A stretch of DNA of 41,020 nt from Roseovarius sp. (lineage in GTDB: Bacteria; Pseudomonadota; Alphaproteobacteria; Rhodobacterales; Rhodobacteraceae), in assembly GCF_018066915.1 (NCBI RefSeq), contig NZ_JAGPVV010000177.1:1-41020 (forward strand), written 5' to 3'. Made by a program: the position numbers and the translations under genes. The notes under the pieces were generated by a model. The model ran no database searches. It was not told where the DNA came from and worked only from the letters and a program-made list of their open reading frames with translations. Shown here one piece after another: positions 26,774-35,191 of this stretch; position 1 is the stretch's first letter; every line of letters starts with the position of its first letter.

Positions 26774-26806
26774 CTGGTCTTACCCTACATCACCTTCTGG
26801 CCCTAG
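26774..26806 (+). promoter_or_regulatory. Candidate TauR-binding direct repeats upstream of xsc
   Basis: CTGGTCTTAC at 26774-26783 and CTGGCCCTAG at 26797-26806 are direct repeats with starts 23 bp apart. Each matches the remembered TauR box CTGGAC(C/T)TAA at 8 of 10 positions. They lie 82-114 bp before the xsc start in a 232-bp gap, a suitable position for an activator. An 8-T run at 26672-26679 earlier in the gap may help end the tauR transcript, but its stem is weak. Confidence 0.55.
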
Positions 26807-26887
26807 AAGTAACCCTCACAGACCGCTAGTTTCGCTTGAGATATCCCCTTAACCGCCACCGCGCGCCCGACCCAGAGGACCCAGCCG

Positions 26888-28663
26888 ATGAAGATGACCA
26901 CCGAAGAGGCCTTTGTCAAAACCCTGCAACTGCATGGAATCCAACACGCTTTTGGGATCATCGGCTCTGCCATGATGCCGATTTCGGATATTTTCCCCAA
27001 GGCCGGGATCACCTTTTGGGACTGCGCGCACGAAGGCTCTGCCGGCATGATGGCCGATGGCTACACCCGTGCCACCGGCAAGATGTCGATGATGATCGCC
27101 CAGAACGGCCCCGGCATCACCAATTTCGTGACCGCCGTCAAAACCGCCTACTGGAACCATACCCCCCTCCTCCTCGTGACCCCGCAAGCCGCCAACAAGA
27201 CCATTGGTCAGGGTGGCTTCCAAGAGGTCGAACAGATGAAACTGTTCGAAGACATGGTCGCCTATCAGGAAGAGGTGCGCGATCCCACCCGCATCGCCGA
27301 AACACTCAACCGTGTGATTCTCAAGGCAAAACGCGCCTCTGCGCCGGCCCAGATCAACGTGCCCCGCGATTTCTGGACGCAAGTGATCGACATCGAATTG
27401 CCCGCCATCGTCGAATTTGAACGCCCCTCCGGCGGCGAGACCGCGATTGCCGAGGCGGCCAAACTTCTGACCGAGGCCAAGTTTCCCGTCATCCTCAACG
27501 GGGCCGGTGTGGTGTTGGCGGACGGCATCGACGCCTCGCGCCAACTGGCCGAGCGTCTCGATGCCCCGGTTTGCGTGGGCTATCAGCACAATGACGCCTT
27601 CCCCGGCTCGCATCCGCTCTTCGCCGGGCCCTTGGGCTACAACGGCTCCAAGGCGGGGATGGAACTCATCTCGCGCGCCGATGTCGTGCTCTGCCTTGGC
27701 ACGCGCCTCAATCCCTTCTCGACCCTGCCGGGCTATGGCATCGACTATTGGCCCAAAGAGGCCAAGATCATTCAGGTCGACATCAACCCCGACCGCATCG
27801 GCCTGACCAAGAAAGTGACCGTGGGCATCGTCGGCGACGCCAAAAAGGTCGCCACCTCGATCCTCGCCAAATTGGGCGAGAGCGCGGGCGACACCGACCG
27901 CGCAGACCGCAAGGCTCTGATTGCGCAGACAAAATCGACATGGGCACAACAGCTCAGCTCGATGGACCACGAGGATGACGATCCCGGCACCACCTGGAAC
28001 GAGCGCGCCCGCGCCGATAAACCCGATTGGATGAGCCCCCGCATGGCATGGCGCGCGATCCAATCCGCCCTGCCGCGCGAGGCGATCATTTCGTCCGACA
28101 TCGGCAACAACTGCGCCATCGGCAATGCCTATCCGTCGTTCGAAGAAGGCCGCAAATACCTCGCCCCCGGCCTCTTTGGCCCCTGCGGCTATGGCCTGCC
28201 CTCCATCGTGGGCGCGAAGATCGGCTGTCCGGATGTTCCCGTGGTGGGCTTTGCGGGCGACGGCGCCTTTGGCATCGCGGTCAATGAACTGACCGCCATC
28301 GGCCGCTCGGAATGGCCCGCCGTGACGCAGATCGTGTTCCGCAATTACCAGTGGGGCGCTGAAAAGCGCAACTCAACCCTTTGGTTTGACGACAATTTCG
28401 TTGGAACAGAGCTGGATCAGCAGGTCAGCTATGCCGGGATTGCACAGGCTTGCGGCCTCAAGGGTGTCATCGCCCGCACGATGGAGGAACTGACCGACGC
28501 GCTCAACACCGCGATCAAGGACCAGATGGAGCATGGCAAGACCACCCTCATCGAGGCCATGATCAATCAGGAACTGGGCGAGCCCTTCCGCCGCGACGCA
28601 ATGAAAAAGCCCGTGGCCGTCGCCGGGATCAACCCCGCCGACATGCGCGAGCAGCAGGTCTGA
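26888..28663 (+). CDS. xsc: Sulfoacetaldehyde acetyltransferase
   Basis: ThDP enzyme: sulfoacetaldehyde plus phosphate gives acetyl phosphate plus sulfite, in the cytoplasm. 591 residues, normal length. The N-terminal region MKMTTEEAFVKTLQLHG, AFGIIGSAMMPISDIFPKAG and CAHEGSAGMMADGYTRATG (catalytic Glu) is nearly the textbook Xsc sequence. IGQGGFQEVEQM also fits. The ThDP-binding motif GFAGDGAFGIAVNE ... FRNYQWG is in the C-terminal third. GAGGA precedes the ATG. tauR lies upstream and ackA 3 bp downstream. Confidence 0.97.
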   Translation: MKMTTEEAFVKTLQLHGIQHAFGIIGSAMMPISDIFPKAGITFWDCAHEGSAGMMADGYTRATGKMSMMIAQNGPGITNFVTAVKTAYWNHTPLLLVTPQAANKTIGQGGFQEVEQMKLFEDMVAYQEEVRDPTRIAETLNRVILKAKRASAPAQINVPRDFWTQVIDIELPAIVEFERPSGGETAIAEAAKLLTEAKFPVILNGAGVVLADGIDASRQLAERLDAPVCVGYQHNDAFPGSHPLFAGPLGYNGSKAGMELISRADVVLCLGTRLNPFSTLPGYGIDYWPKEAKIIQVDINPDRIGLTKKVTVGIVGDAKKVATSILAKLGESAGDTDRADRKALIAQTKSTWAQQLSSMDHEDDDPGTTWNERARADKPDWMSPRMAWRAIQSALPREAIISSDIGNNCAIGNAYPSFEEGRKYLAPGLFGPCGYGLPSIVGAKIGCPDVPVVGFAGDGAFGIAVNELTAIGRSEWPAVTQIVFRNYQWGAEKRNSTLWFDDNFVGTELDQQVSYAGIAQACGLKGVIARTMEELTDALNTAIKDQMEHGKTTLIEAMINQELGEPFRRDAMKKPVAVAGINPADMREQQV

Positions 28664-28666
28664 CCC

Positions 28667-29827
28667 ATGTCGAGACCCGGCAACAGCGATCTCATTCTGG
28701 TCCTGAATGCCGGGTCATCCTCGATCAAGCTTGCCGTTTTTGACGGCACGCTCACCCAAATCCTGACCGGGATCGCCGATGGGATCGGCGGCCCCGGCAC
28801 CCTAAAACTGGGTGATGTGAAAACTGCTCAGGACTTCCCTGACCACGCCACAGCCCTGCACGCCATCCTGCAAGCACTTGAAACCCAAGGCTTTCCCATC
28901 AATCGCTTTGCCGCCGCCGCGCATCGCGTGGTGCATGGTGGCACCGCACTGACCCAGCCCACGCGCCTCACGCCTGCGGTGCTGACCGCGATCAAAGCCT
29001 GCACGCCGCTTGCCCCGCTGCACAACCCACACAACATCGCCGCGATTGAAACGCTGTCCGCGCTTGCCCCCGAACTGCCGCAGGTGGCCGCGTTCGACAC
29101 CGCCTTTCACGCGAGCAACCCCGAGGTCGCCACCCGCTACGCCCTGCCGCCGCAGATCGAGGCGCGCGGCATCCGGCGCTATGGCTTTCACGGCATCTCC
29201 TATGCCTCTTTGGTCGACAGCCTGCCCGCCCTGACCGGCACGCCCCTGCCGGCGCGCCTCTTGGCCCTTCACCTTGGCAACGGCGCGTCGATCTGCGCCA
29301 TTCGTGACGGGCAATCTATCGCCACATCAATGGGTTACTCGCCCCTTGAGGGGCTGACCATGGGCACCCGCACCGGCATGATCGACGGCAACGCGGTGCT
29401 GCGCTTGGCCGAGGAGGATGGCATCGCGGCCACCCACACGCTTTTGAACAAGGAAAGCGGGCTGCGCGGCCTCTCAGGCGGTCTCTCGGATATGCGCGCG
29501 CTGCTCGCTGACCCCTCCCCGGCAAGCGCCTTCGCGGTCGAGCATTTCTGCTACTGGGCCATCCGCCACGCCGGATCGTTGATCGCCGCAATGGGGGGCC
29601 TCGACGCCGTGGCCTTTACCGGCGGCATCGGCGAAAACGCGGCCCCCGTGCGCGCCCGGATCATGGACGGACTGGCCTGGCTCGGGGCGCAGATCGACGC
29701 CCGCGCCAATGCAACGGGCGCAACCCGCCTGCACGCCCCCGGCTCGAACATCGCCTGCTGGATCGTCCCGGCCCAAGAGGAACGCATGATCGCGGGCGAT
29801 GCACAGCGCCTTCTATCGCACGAATGA
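28667..29827 (+). CDS. ackA: Acetate kinase
   Basis: Converts acetyl phosphate and ADP to acetate and ATP. 386 residues with LVLNAGSSSIKLAVFDG, AAHRVVHGG, VAAFDTAFH, RRYGFHGISYASLV, LALHLGNGASICAI, GLTMGTRTGMIDG and FTGGIGENAAPVR, all acetate-kinase signatures. It starts 3 bp after the xsc stop, so it is certainly co-expressed and would receive acetyl phosphate from Xsc. In other Rhodobacteraceae phosphotransacetylase (pta) often follows xsc; here it does not, at least within the window. Confidence 0.96.
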   Translation: MSRPGNSDLILVLNAGSSSIKLAVFDGTLTQILTGIADGIGGPGTLKLGDVKTAQDFPDHATALHAILQALETQGFPINRFAAAAHRVVHGGTALTQPTRLTPAVLTAIKACTPLAPLHNPHNIAAIETLSALAPELPQVAAFDTAFHASNPEVATRYALPPQIEARGIRRYGFHGISYASLVDSLPALTGTPLPARLLALHLGNGASICAIRDGQSIATSMGYSPLEGLTMGTRTGMIDGNAVLRLAEEDGIAATHTLLNKESGLRGLSGGLSDMRALLADPSPASAFAVEHFCYWAIRHAGSLIAAMGGLDAVAFTGGIGENAAPVRARIMDGLAWLGAQIDARANATGATRLHAPGSNIACWIVPAQEERMIAGDAQRLLSHE

Positions 29828-29840
29828 GGCTTCATATCGG

Positions 29841-29896
29841 GAAAACAGACCTGTAAATTCGGAATTTCCGAGACATGTTTTCAGGAAATGAAAACA
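29841..29896. promoter_or_regulatory. Cluster of palindromes before soeA
   Basis: TGTTTTC at 29876-29882 and GAAAACA at 29890-29896 form an exact inverted repeat with a 7-nt spacer. A third GAAAACA is at 29841-29847. TCGGAATTTCCGA at 29859-29871 is a perfect palindrome about one base. The AT-rich 137-bp gap between ackA and soeA thus has two different candidate operators. Neither ends in a T-run, so a terminator is less likely. Confidence 0.5.
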
Positions 29897-29964
29897 AACG
29901 AGAAGATGGTCGCGAACTGGTGCTTTCTGCCATAACGTGACGCCGACGGAGGAAAAGGCCAGCC

Positions 29965-32784
29965 ATGACACATCAGCCCCGCATCGACACTTCGCCGCAT
30001 GTCTCGGATGAGGTGCGCAAAACCACCTGTTACATGTGCGCCTGCCGCTGCGGCATCAATGTGCATCTCAAGGGCGGCAAGGTTGCCTATATCGAGGGCA
30101 ATCGCGATCACCCAGTGAACAAGGGCGTGCTCTGCGCCAAGGGCTCGGCGGGTATCATGCAGGTCAACGCCCCCTCGCGCCTGCGCGCGCCGCTCAAGCG
30201 GGTCGGCCCCCGTGGCTCGGGCGAGTTTCAGGAAATCTCTTGGGACGAGGCGCTGCAAATCGCCACTGACTGGCTCGAACCGATCCGCCATAACGATCCG
30301 TCCAAGCTCGCGTTCTTCACAGGGCGCGATCAATCACAGTCTTTCACCAGCTTTTGGGCGCAGAATTTCGGCACACCCAACTATGCCGCACACGGCGGAT
30401 TTTGCTCGGTCAACATGGCGGCGGCGGGTATCTACACCATGGGCGGCGCATTCTGGGAATTTGGCCAGCCGGATTGGGATCATACCAAGCTTTTCATCCT
30501 CTTCGGCGTGGCCGAAGACCATGACAGCAACCCGATCAAGATGGGCATTGGTCGGATCAAGGCGCGGGGCGCGCGCGTCATCGGCGTGAACCCGATCCGC
30601 TCGGGATACAACGCCGTGGCCGATGACTGGGTGGGCATAACCCCCGGAACAGATGGACTTTTTATCCTGTCTCTCATTCACGAACTGATGCAGGCAGGCA
30701 AGATTGACCTCGATTACCTCGCCCGCTACACCAATGCCCCTGTTCTGATGAATGCCGACCCCAAATCGCCCGAACACGGGCTTTTCCTGCGTGACGCCGA
30801 TGGCAAACCACTGGTGATCGACCGCAAGACCGGCCAGCTCACCGCCTTTGACACACCCGGAGTGCGTCCTGATCTCAGCGCCACATATGTGGCCGACGGC
30901 ATCACGCATCGCCCTGTGATGCACCTGATGGCCGAACGCTATCTCGATCCGCAATATGCCCCCGAAGCGGTCTCGGCGCGCTGCGGCATCACCCCTGACA
31001 AGATCCGCCGCATCGCCGCCGAAATCGCCCGCGTGGCCTTTGACGAGGCGATCACGCTCAACCACGAATGGACCGATTTCCGCGGCGAGACCCATCAGAC
31101 CATGACCGGCCGCCCCGTCAGCTTTCACGCCATGCGTGGAATTTCGGCCCATTCCAACGGGTTCCAGACCTGTCGCGCCCTGCATGTGCTGCAAATCCTG
31201 CTCGGCACGGTCGAAGTGCCCGGCGGTTTCCGCTTCAAACCGCCCTATCCCAAGCCCATCACCGCCCATCCCAAACCGCATTGCGGCGTGCAGCCCGATT
31301 GCCCGCTCGACGGCCCGCACTTGGGCTTTGTGCGCGGCCCCGAGGATCTGGCGCTCAAGCCTGACGGCACGCCCGCCCGCATCGACAAGGCGTTTACCTG
31401 GGAAAACCCGATGTCGGCGCATGGGTTGATGCATATGGTCATCTCCAATGCCCATGCCGGTGATCCCTACAAGATCGACACGCTTTTCATGTACATGGCC
31501 AACATGTCGTGGAATTCCTCGATGAACACGCGCGGCGTGATCGAGATGCTGACGGACAAGGATGAGAGCGGCGCCTATGTCATCCCCCGCATCATCTATT
31601 CGGATGCCTATAGCTCTGAAATGGTCGCCTATGCCGATCTGATCCTGCCCGACACCACTTATCTGGAACGCCACGACTGCATCTCGCTGCTGGATCGCCC
31701 AATCTGCGAGGCGGATGCCGCCGCCGATGCGATCCGCTGGCCGGTGATCAAACCCGACCGCGATGTGCGCGGCTTTCAAACCGTGCTGGTGCAACTGGCC
31801 AATAAACTGAAATTGCCCGGCTTCACCGCCGAGGATGGCGCGGCCAAGTACACCGATTACGCCGATTACATCGTCAATCACGAGCGTAAGCCCGGAATCG
31901 GCCCGCTCTCGGGCTTTCGCGGCGACGGCACAGAGACCGGGCGCGGCGCCCCCAATCCCGAGCAGCTTGACCGCTATATCGAGAACGGCGGCTTTTTCGT
32001 CAGCCACATCCCCGACGGCGCGCAGTATTACAAACCGTGGAACATGGCCTATCAGAACTGGGCCGTCGGCATGGGCCTCTTTGACACGCCGCAGCCCTAT
32101 GTGTTTGATCTCTACGTTGAAACCATGCGCAAATTCCAACTGGCCGCCGAGGGGCATGGCACCCGCCAGCCCCCCGACCACCTGCGCGATCGGATCAAGG
32201 CCACGATGGACCCGCTGCCAATCTGGTATCCTCCCTTCGAGGACACGCATGTCGACCCCGATGAATTCCCCGTCCACGCGCTGACACAGCGCCCGATGGC
32301 GATGTATCACTCTTGGGGCACGCAAAACGCATGGCTCCGCCAGATCCACGGACAAAATCCGCTCTATCTGCCCACCAAACTCTGGGAGAAACACGGGTTC
32401 AGCGACGGGGATTGGGCACGCGTCACCTCTGCCCATGGCGAGATTACCGTGCCCGTGGCCCACATGGCCGCGCTCAACGAAAACACGGTCTGGACATGGA
32501 ACGCCATCGGCAAGCGCAAGGGCGCTTGGGCGCTCTCCGAGGATGCCCCCGAGGCCACGCGCGGCTTTCTGCTCAACCATCTTATCCACGAGCTTTTGCC
32601 GCCCAAGGGGGATGGTCTGAGATGGTCCAATTCCGATCCCATCACCGGACAGGCCGCGTGGTTCGATCTGCGCGTCAAGATCGAGAAAGCCACGCCACCC
32701 CAAGAAGCACAGCCCGCCTTTGCGCCGATCAAATCGCCAGTGGGCAAGGGTCCTGACAACCTGAAATGGAAGGTCGGGAAATGA
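29965..32784 (+). CDS. soeA: Sulfite dehydrogenase molybdopterin subunit SoeA
   Basis: Catalytic subunit of the membrane-bound cytoplasmic sulfite:quinone oxidoreductase. 939 residues, DMSO-reductase/CISM family. No Tat or Sec signal is present: MTHQPRIDTSPHVSDEVRKT runs straight into the 4Fe-4S motif C22-x2-C25-x3-C29 ... C57. C147 in HGGFCSVNMAAAG is the likely Mo ligand. C-terminal molybdopterin-binding region has MYHSWGTQNAWLRQIHGQNPLY. Assignment to SoeA, not to a thiosulfate or polysulfide reductase, rests on the cytoplasmic form and linkage to xsc. Its stop overlaps the next small gene as ATGA. Confidence 0.9.
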   Translation: MTHQPRIDTSPHVSDEVRKTTCYMCACRCGINVHLKGGKVAYIEGNRDHPVNKGVLCAKGSAGIMQVNAPSRLRAPLKRVGPRGSGEFQEISWDEALQIATDWLEPIRHNDPSKLAFFTGRDQSQSFTSFWAQNFGTPNYAAHGGFCSVNMAAAGIYTMGGAFWEFGQPDWDHTKLFILFGVAEDHDSNPIKMGIGRIKARGARVIGVNPIRSGYNAVADDWVGITPGTDGLFILSLIHELMQAGKIDLDYLARYTNAPVLMNADPKSPEHGLFLRDADGKPLVIDRKTGQLTAFDTPGVRPDLSATYVADGITHRPVMHLMAERYLDPQYAPEAVSARCGITPDKIRRIAAEIARVAFDEAITLNHEWTDFRGETHQTMTGRPVSFHAMRGISAHSNGFQTCRALHVLQILLGTVEVPGGFRFKPPYPKPITAHPKPHCGVQPDCPLDGPHLGFVRGPEDLALKPDGTPARIDKAFTWENPMSAHGLMHMVISNAHAGDPYKIDTLFMYMANMSWNSSMNTRGVIEMLTDKDESGAYVIPRIIYSDAYSSEMVAYADLILPDTTYLERHDCISLLDRPICEADAAADAIRWPVIKPDRDVRGFQTVLVQLANKLKLPGFTAEDGAAKYTDYADYIVNHERKPGIGPLSGFRGDGTETGRGAPNPEQLDRYIENGGFFVSHIPDGAQYYKPWNMAYQNWAVGMGLFDTPQPYVFDLYVETMRKFQLAAEGHGTRQPPDHLRDRIKATMDPLPIWYPPFEDTHVDPDEFPVHALTQRPMAMYHSWGTQNAWLRQIHGQNPLYLPTKLWEKHGFSDGDWARVTSAHGEITVPVAHMAALNENTVWTWNAIGKRKGAWALSEDAPEATRGFLLNHLIHELLPPKGDGLRWSNSDPITGQAAWFDLRVKIEKATPPQEAQPAFAPIKSPVGKGPDNLKWKVGK

Positions 32785-32930
32785 GCGGCAAAACCCTGAC
32801 ATTGCTGGCCATTCTGGCCTTTGTCGCGTTCAGCGTCGGCTCGTTCATCTGGTTCATCGCCACATGGGACAAGAGCCGGGAAGAGCCGGTAAGCATCCGG
32901 CCCCATAACAGTGAGGAGCGCCGCGCATGA
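32781..32930 (+). CDS. 49-residue single-pass membrane protein between soeA and soeB
   Basis: ATG at 32781 overlaps the soeA stop (ATGA) and its TGA at 32928-32930 overlaps the soeB start (ATGA). It begins MSGKTLTLLAILAFVAFSVG, has one hydrophobic helix at about residues 5-29 ending in FIWFIATWD, and a charged tail (KSREEPVSIRPHNSEERRA). The Lys near the N terminus and Arg/Glu-rich tail allow a single inner-membrane span. No known family is recognised. Position argues for an assembly factor, or an accessory subunit of the Soe complex that contacts SoeC; that is inference. Confidence 0.8.
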   Translation: MSGKTLTLLAILAFVAFSVGSFIWFIATWDKSREEPVSIRPHNSEERRA

Positions 32931-33709
32931 CAACGCTTCCCGAAACCACCACCCGCAAGCTGGGCCTTGTGATCGACCTTGACACCTGCGTCGGCTGTCA
33001 TGCCTGCGTCGTGTCCTGCAAGGGCTGGAACACCGAGAATTACGGCGCACCCCTCAGTGATCAGCAGCCCTACGGCGCGGACCCATCGGGCACGTTCCTC
33101 AACCGCGTTCACAGCTACGAGGCCCAGCCGCTGGCAACCTCGGCTATGCCGCACCCCGCCGCGCAATTGGTGCATTTCCCCAAATCCTGCCTGCATTGCG
33201 AGGATGCGCCTTGCGTCACCGTCTGCCCCACGGGCGCCAGCTATAAACGGGTCGAGGATGGGATCGTTCTGGTCAACGAAACCGACTGCATCGGCTGCGG
33301 TCTCTGTGCCTGGGCGTGCCCCTATGGCGCGCGCGAAATGGACGCGGCCGAAGGCGTGATGAAGAAATGCACCCTCTGCGTGGACCGAATCTATAACGAG
33401 AACCTCCCCGAGGTCGACCGCGTGCCTGCCTGCGTGCGCACTTGCCCCGCCGGTGCCCGCCATTTCGGCGATTTCGCGGACCCCGAGAGCAATGTCTCAA
33501 AGCTGACCGCCGAACGCGGCGGCCTAGACCTCATGCCAGAGCAGGCCACCAAACCCGTCAACAAATACCTGCCGCCGCGCCCCAAGGACCGGCTCGACCA
33601 GCCCAAGCCGGTGGGCGAGATCGACATTCTGGCGCCGTTCCTCGCCCCCGTGATTGAGGAACCCAAGGGCTTCCTTGGCTGGCTCGACAAGACCTTGGAG
33701 AAGCTCTGA
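32927..33709 (+). CDS. soeB: Sulfite dehydrogenase iron-sulfur subunit SoeB
   Basis: 260 residues. Electron-transfer subunit with 16 cluster cysteines for four 4Fe-4S clusters: C21, C24, C27, C31; C88, C91, C96, C100; C121, C124, C127, C131; C148, C151, C169, C173. The blocks DTCVGCHACVVSC, SCLHCEDAPCVTVCP and DCIGCGLCAWACP are plain. No signal peptide, so it is on the cytoplasmic side with SoeA. The C terminus (LAPVIEEPKGFLGWLDKTLEKL) is amphipathic and may touch the membrane subunit. Its start overlaps the small membrane gene by ATGA and its stop overlaps soeC. Confidence 0.93.
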   Translation: MTTLPETTTRKLGLVIDLDTCVGCHACVVSCKGWNTENYGAPLSDQQPYGADPSGTFLNRVHSYEAQPLATSAMPHPAAQLVHFPKSCLHCEDAPCVTVCPTGASYKRVEDGIVLVNETDCIGCGLCAWACPYGAREMDAAEGVMKKCTLCVDRIYNENLPEVDRVPACVRTCPAGARHFGDFADPESNVSKLTAERGGLDLMPEQATKPVNKYLPPRPKDRLDQPKPVGEIDILAPFLAPVIEEPKGFLGWLDKTLEKL

Positions 33710-34581
33710 TGCATCCAGCCCCTTCCGTCATCGTCTTTACCACACTCTCGGGCTTGGGCTTTGGCCTGCTTTTTTGGCTGGGTCTGGGCCTGCCTGCGGT
33801 CTCGGGTTGGGTTGCCTTTGTCTTTTTCGCCATCGGCTATGCACTGGCCGTGGGCGGGCTGATGGCCTCGACCTTTCACCTCGGGCATCCTGAACGGGCG
33901 TGGAAGGCGTTTAGCCAATGGCGATCAAGCTGGCTGAGCCGTGAAGGCGTCTGCGCAGTCGCGGCGCTTGTCGTCATGGGGATTTACGGCGCCGGGCTTG
34001 TGTTCTTTGACGAACGTCTGGCGCTCTTGGGCTGGCTCGGCACGGCGCTCGCTCTTGGCACCGTGTTCACCACGTCGATGATCTATGCCCAACTGAAAAC
34101 CGTGCCGCGCTGGAAAACGCCTCTGACACCCGCGCTCTTGATCGCGATTTCACTGGCGGGGGGCGCGCTCTTGGCGGGACAGGTCAGCGCGGCGCTGATC
34201 CTGATCCCGATTGCAGGGGTGCTGCAAATCCTGTGGTGGGTGCGCGGCGATGGTGCCTTTGCCGCCTCGGGCACGGATATGGCGACAGCAACGGGCCTCG
34301 GGCATATCGGCTCTGTCCGCGCGTTTGAGCCACCCCATACCGGGCCAAACTACCTCTTGCGTGAACTGGTCTTTCAGGTTGGGCGTAAACACGCCCTGAA
34401 ACTGCGCGGCATTGCCTTTGGCTTGGGATATGCCCTGCCCATCCTGCTGTTGCTGGTGCCGTTCAGCCATGCCCTCGCCTTGGTTGCGGTCATCGCGCAT
34501 GTCGCAGGGATCGCGGCATCACGCTGGTTGTTCTTTGCCGAGGCAGAGCATGTCGTGGGTCTCTACTACGGCAAACGCTGA
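33709..34581 (+). CDS. soeC: Sulfite dehydrogenase membrane anchor SoeC (DmsC-like)
   Basis: 290 residues with about eight hydrophobic helices, DmsC type. It should pass electrons from SoeB to quinone. Family pattern: MASTFHLGHPERAWKAFSQWRSSWLSREG near residue 50-80, TSMIYAQLKTVPRW near 130 and GLYYGKR at the end. HLGHPERAW and WLSREG are conserved DmsC segments. Start and soeB stop share one base (TGATG), the usual coupling for an anchor subunit. A GC-rich hairpin lies just beyond the stop. Confidence 0.92.
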   Translation: MHPAPSVIVFTTLSGLGFGLLFWLGLGLPAVSGWVAFVFFAIGYALAVGGLMASTFHLGHPERAWKAFSQWRSSWLSREGVCAVAALVVMGIYGAGLVFFDERLALLGWLGTALALGTVFTTSMIYAQLKTVPRWKTPLTPALLIAISLAGGALLAGQVSAALILIPIAGVLQILWWVRGDGAFAASGTDMATATGLGHIGSVRAFEPPHTGPNYLLRELVFQVGRKHALKLRGIAFGLGYALPILLLLVPFSHALALVAVIAHVAGIAASRWLFFAEAEHVVGLYYGKR

Positions 34582-34588
34582 AACCGGG

Positions 34589-34610
34589 GGGCGCGGGTTT
34601 ATCCGCGCCC
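34589..34610. terminator. GC-rich hairpin after soeC
   Basis: GGGCGCGG at 34589-34596 pairs with CCGCGCCC at 34603-34610 around a 6-nt loop. It separates the converging soeC and DUF1523 genes and overlaps the last codons of the latter. No T-run is present on the plus strand, so efficiency is uncertain. Confidence 0.45.
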
Positions 34611-35180
34611 GACGCTCCATTCCGTGTCGCCCTTCTCTTGACGCCCCTCCCAGAACCGCCGCCAGCGAACCCGGATGGCCCAAGCAGATGCGGCAAGCAG
34701 GAGGAGGATCACAATCTTGACCCATGGAATGATCCGCACATCCGGCCCCGCAACCGGCCAGATGCTGACGGCATTGGGATATATAGAGAAAAACTCTACC
34801 CGCCAGCCATAGTGGCGCACGACGACCCACTGGGCATTCTCGGCGGCTTTCTTGGACATCATGTCCGAGGCTTCGGCCTGCAAATTCGAGGTATCGAACT
34901 TGAAATAGGGTGGCCAGCCCCAGCCCGTATCCTCGTTGCGGTAGATCATCGGCTTGTCATTGGCGCGGAACGTCTGGATGAAGAACACATCCCGTTCGGT
35001 CGCCGTCGGGTCCTCTCCGGTATCCGCATTGGACCAGAAGAGCGAATTATCCCCCGGATTGACCCGCTTTTCATAGGTGTCCGTGATCCGCACCACATCA
35101 TGCTGCGGCAGCGTGTAATGCAGAAACGCAATCACGCAGGTCCAGAACAGACCCCAGAACACCCATTTGACATAGACCAT
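34599..35180 (-). CDS. DUF1523 family membrane protein
   Basis: 193 residues of DUF1523, known mainly from Rhodobacteraceae and of unknown function. An N-terminal helix (VKWVFWGLFWTCVIAFLHYTL, residues 4-24) and a C-terminal one (WVKIVILLLLAASAWAI, about 152-170) bracket a periplasmic region with VVRITDTYEKRVNPGDNSLFW, FFIQTFRANDKPMIYRNEDTGWGWPPYFKFDTSNLQ in family-typical blocks, and VVVRHYGWRVEFFSIYPNAVSIWP. It begins 11 bp after a two-helix membrane protein gene and converges with soeC. Confidence 0.88.
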   Translation of the reverse strand: MVYVKWVFWGLFWTCVIAFLHYTLPQHDVVRITDTYEKRVNPGDNSLFWSNADTGEDPTATERDVFFIQTFRANDKPMIYRNEDTGWGWPPYFKFDTSNLQAEASDMMSKKAAENAQWVVVRHYGWRVEFFSIYPNAVSIWPVAGPDVRIIPWVKIVILLLLAASAWAIRVRWRRFWEGRQEKGDTEWSVGRG

Positions 35181-35191
35181 CGTCGGCCCCC

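Noticed and set aside
30334-32802. 822-codon antisense frame opposite soeA
   Set aside because: Shadow of the soeA codon pattern; its translation shows no domain and soeA is unambiguous.
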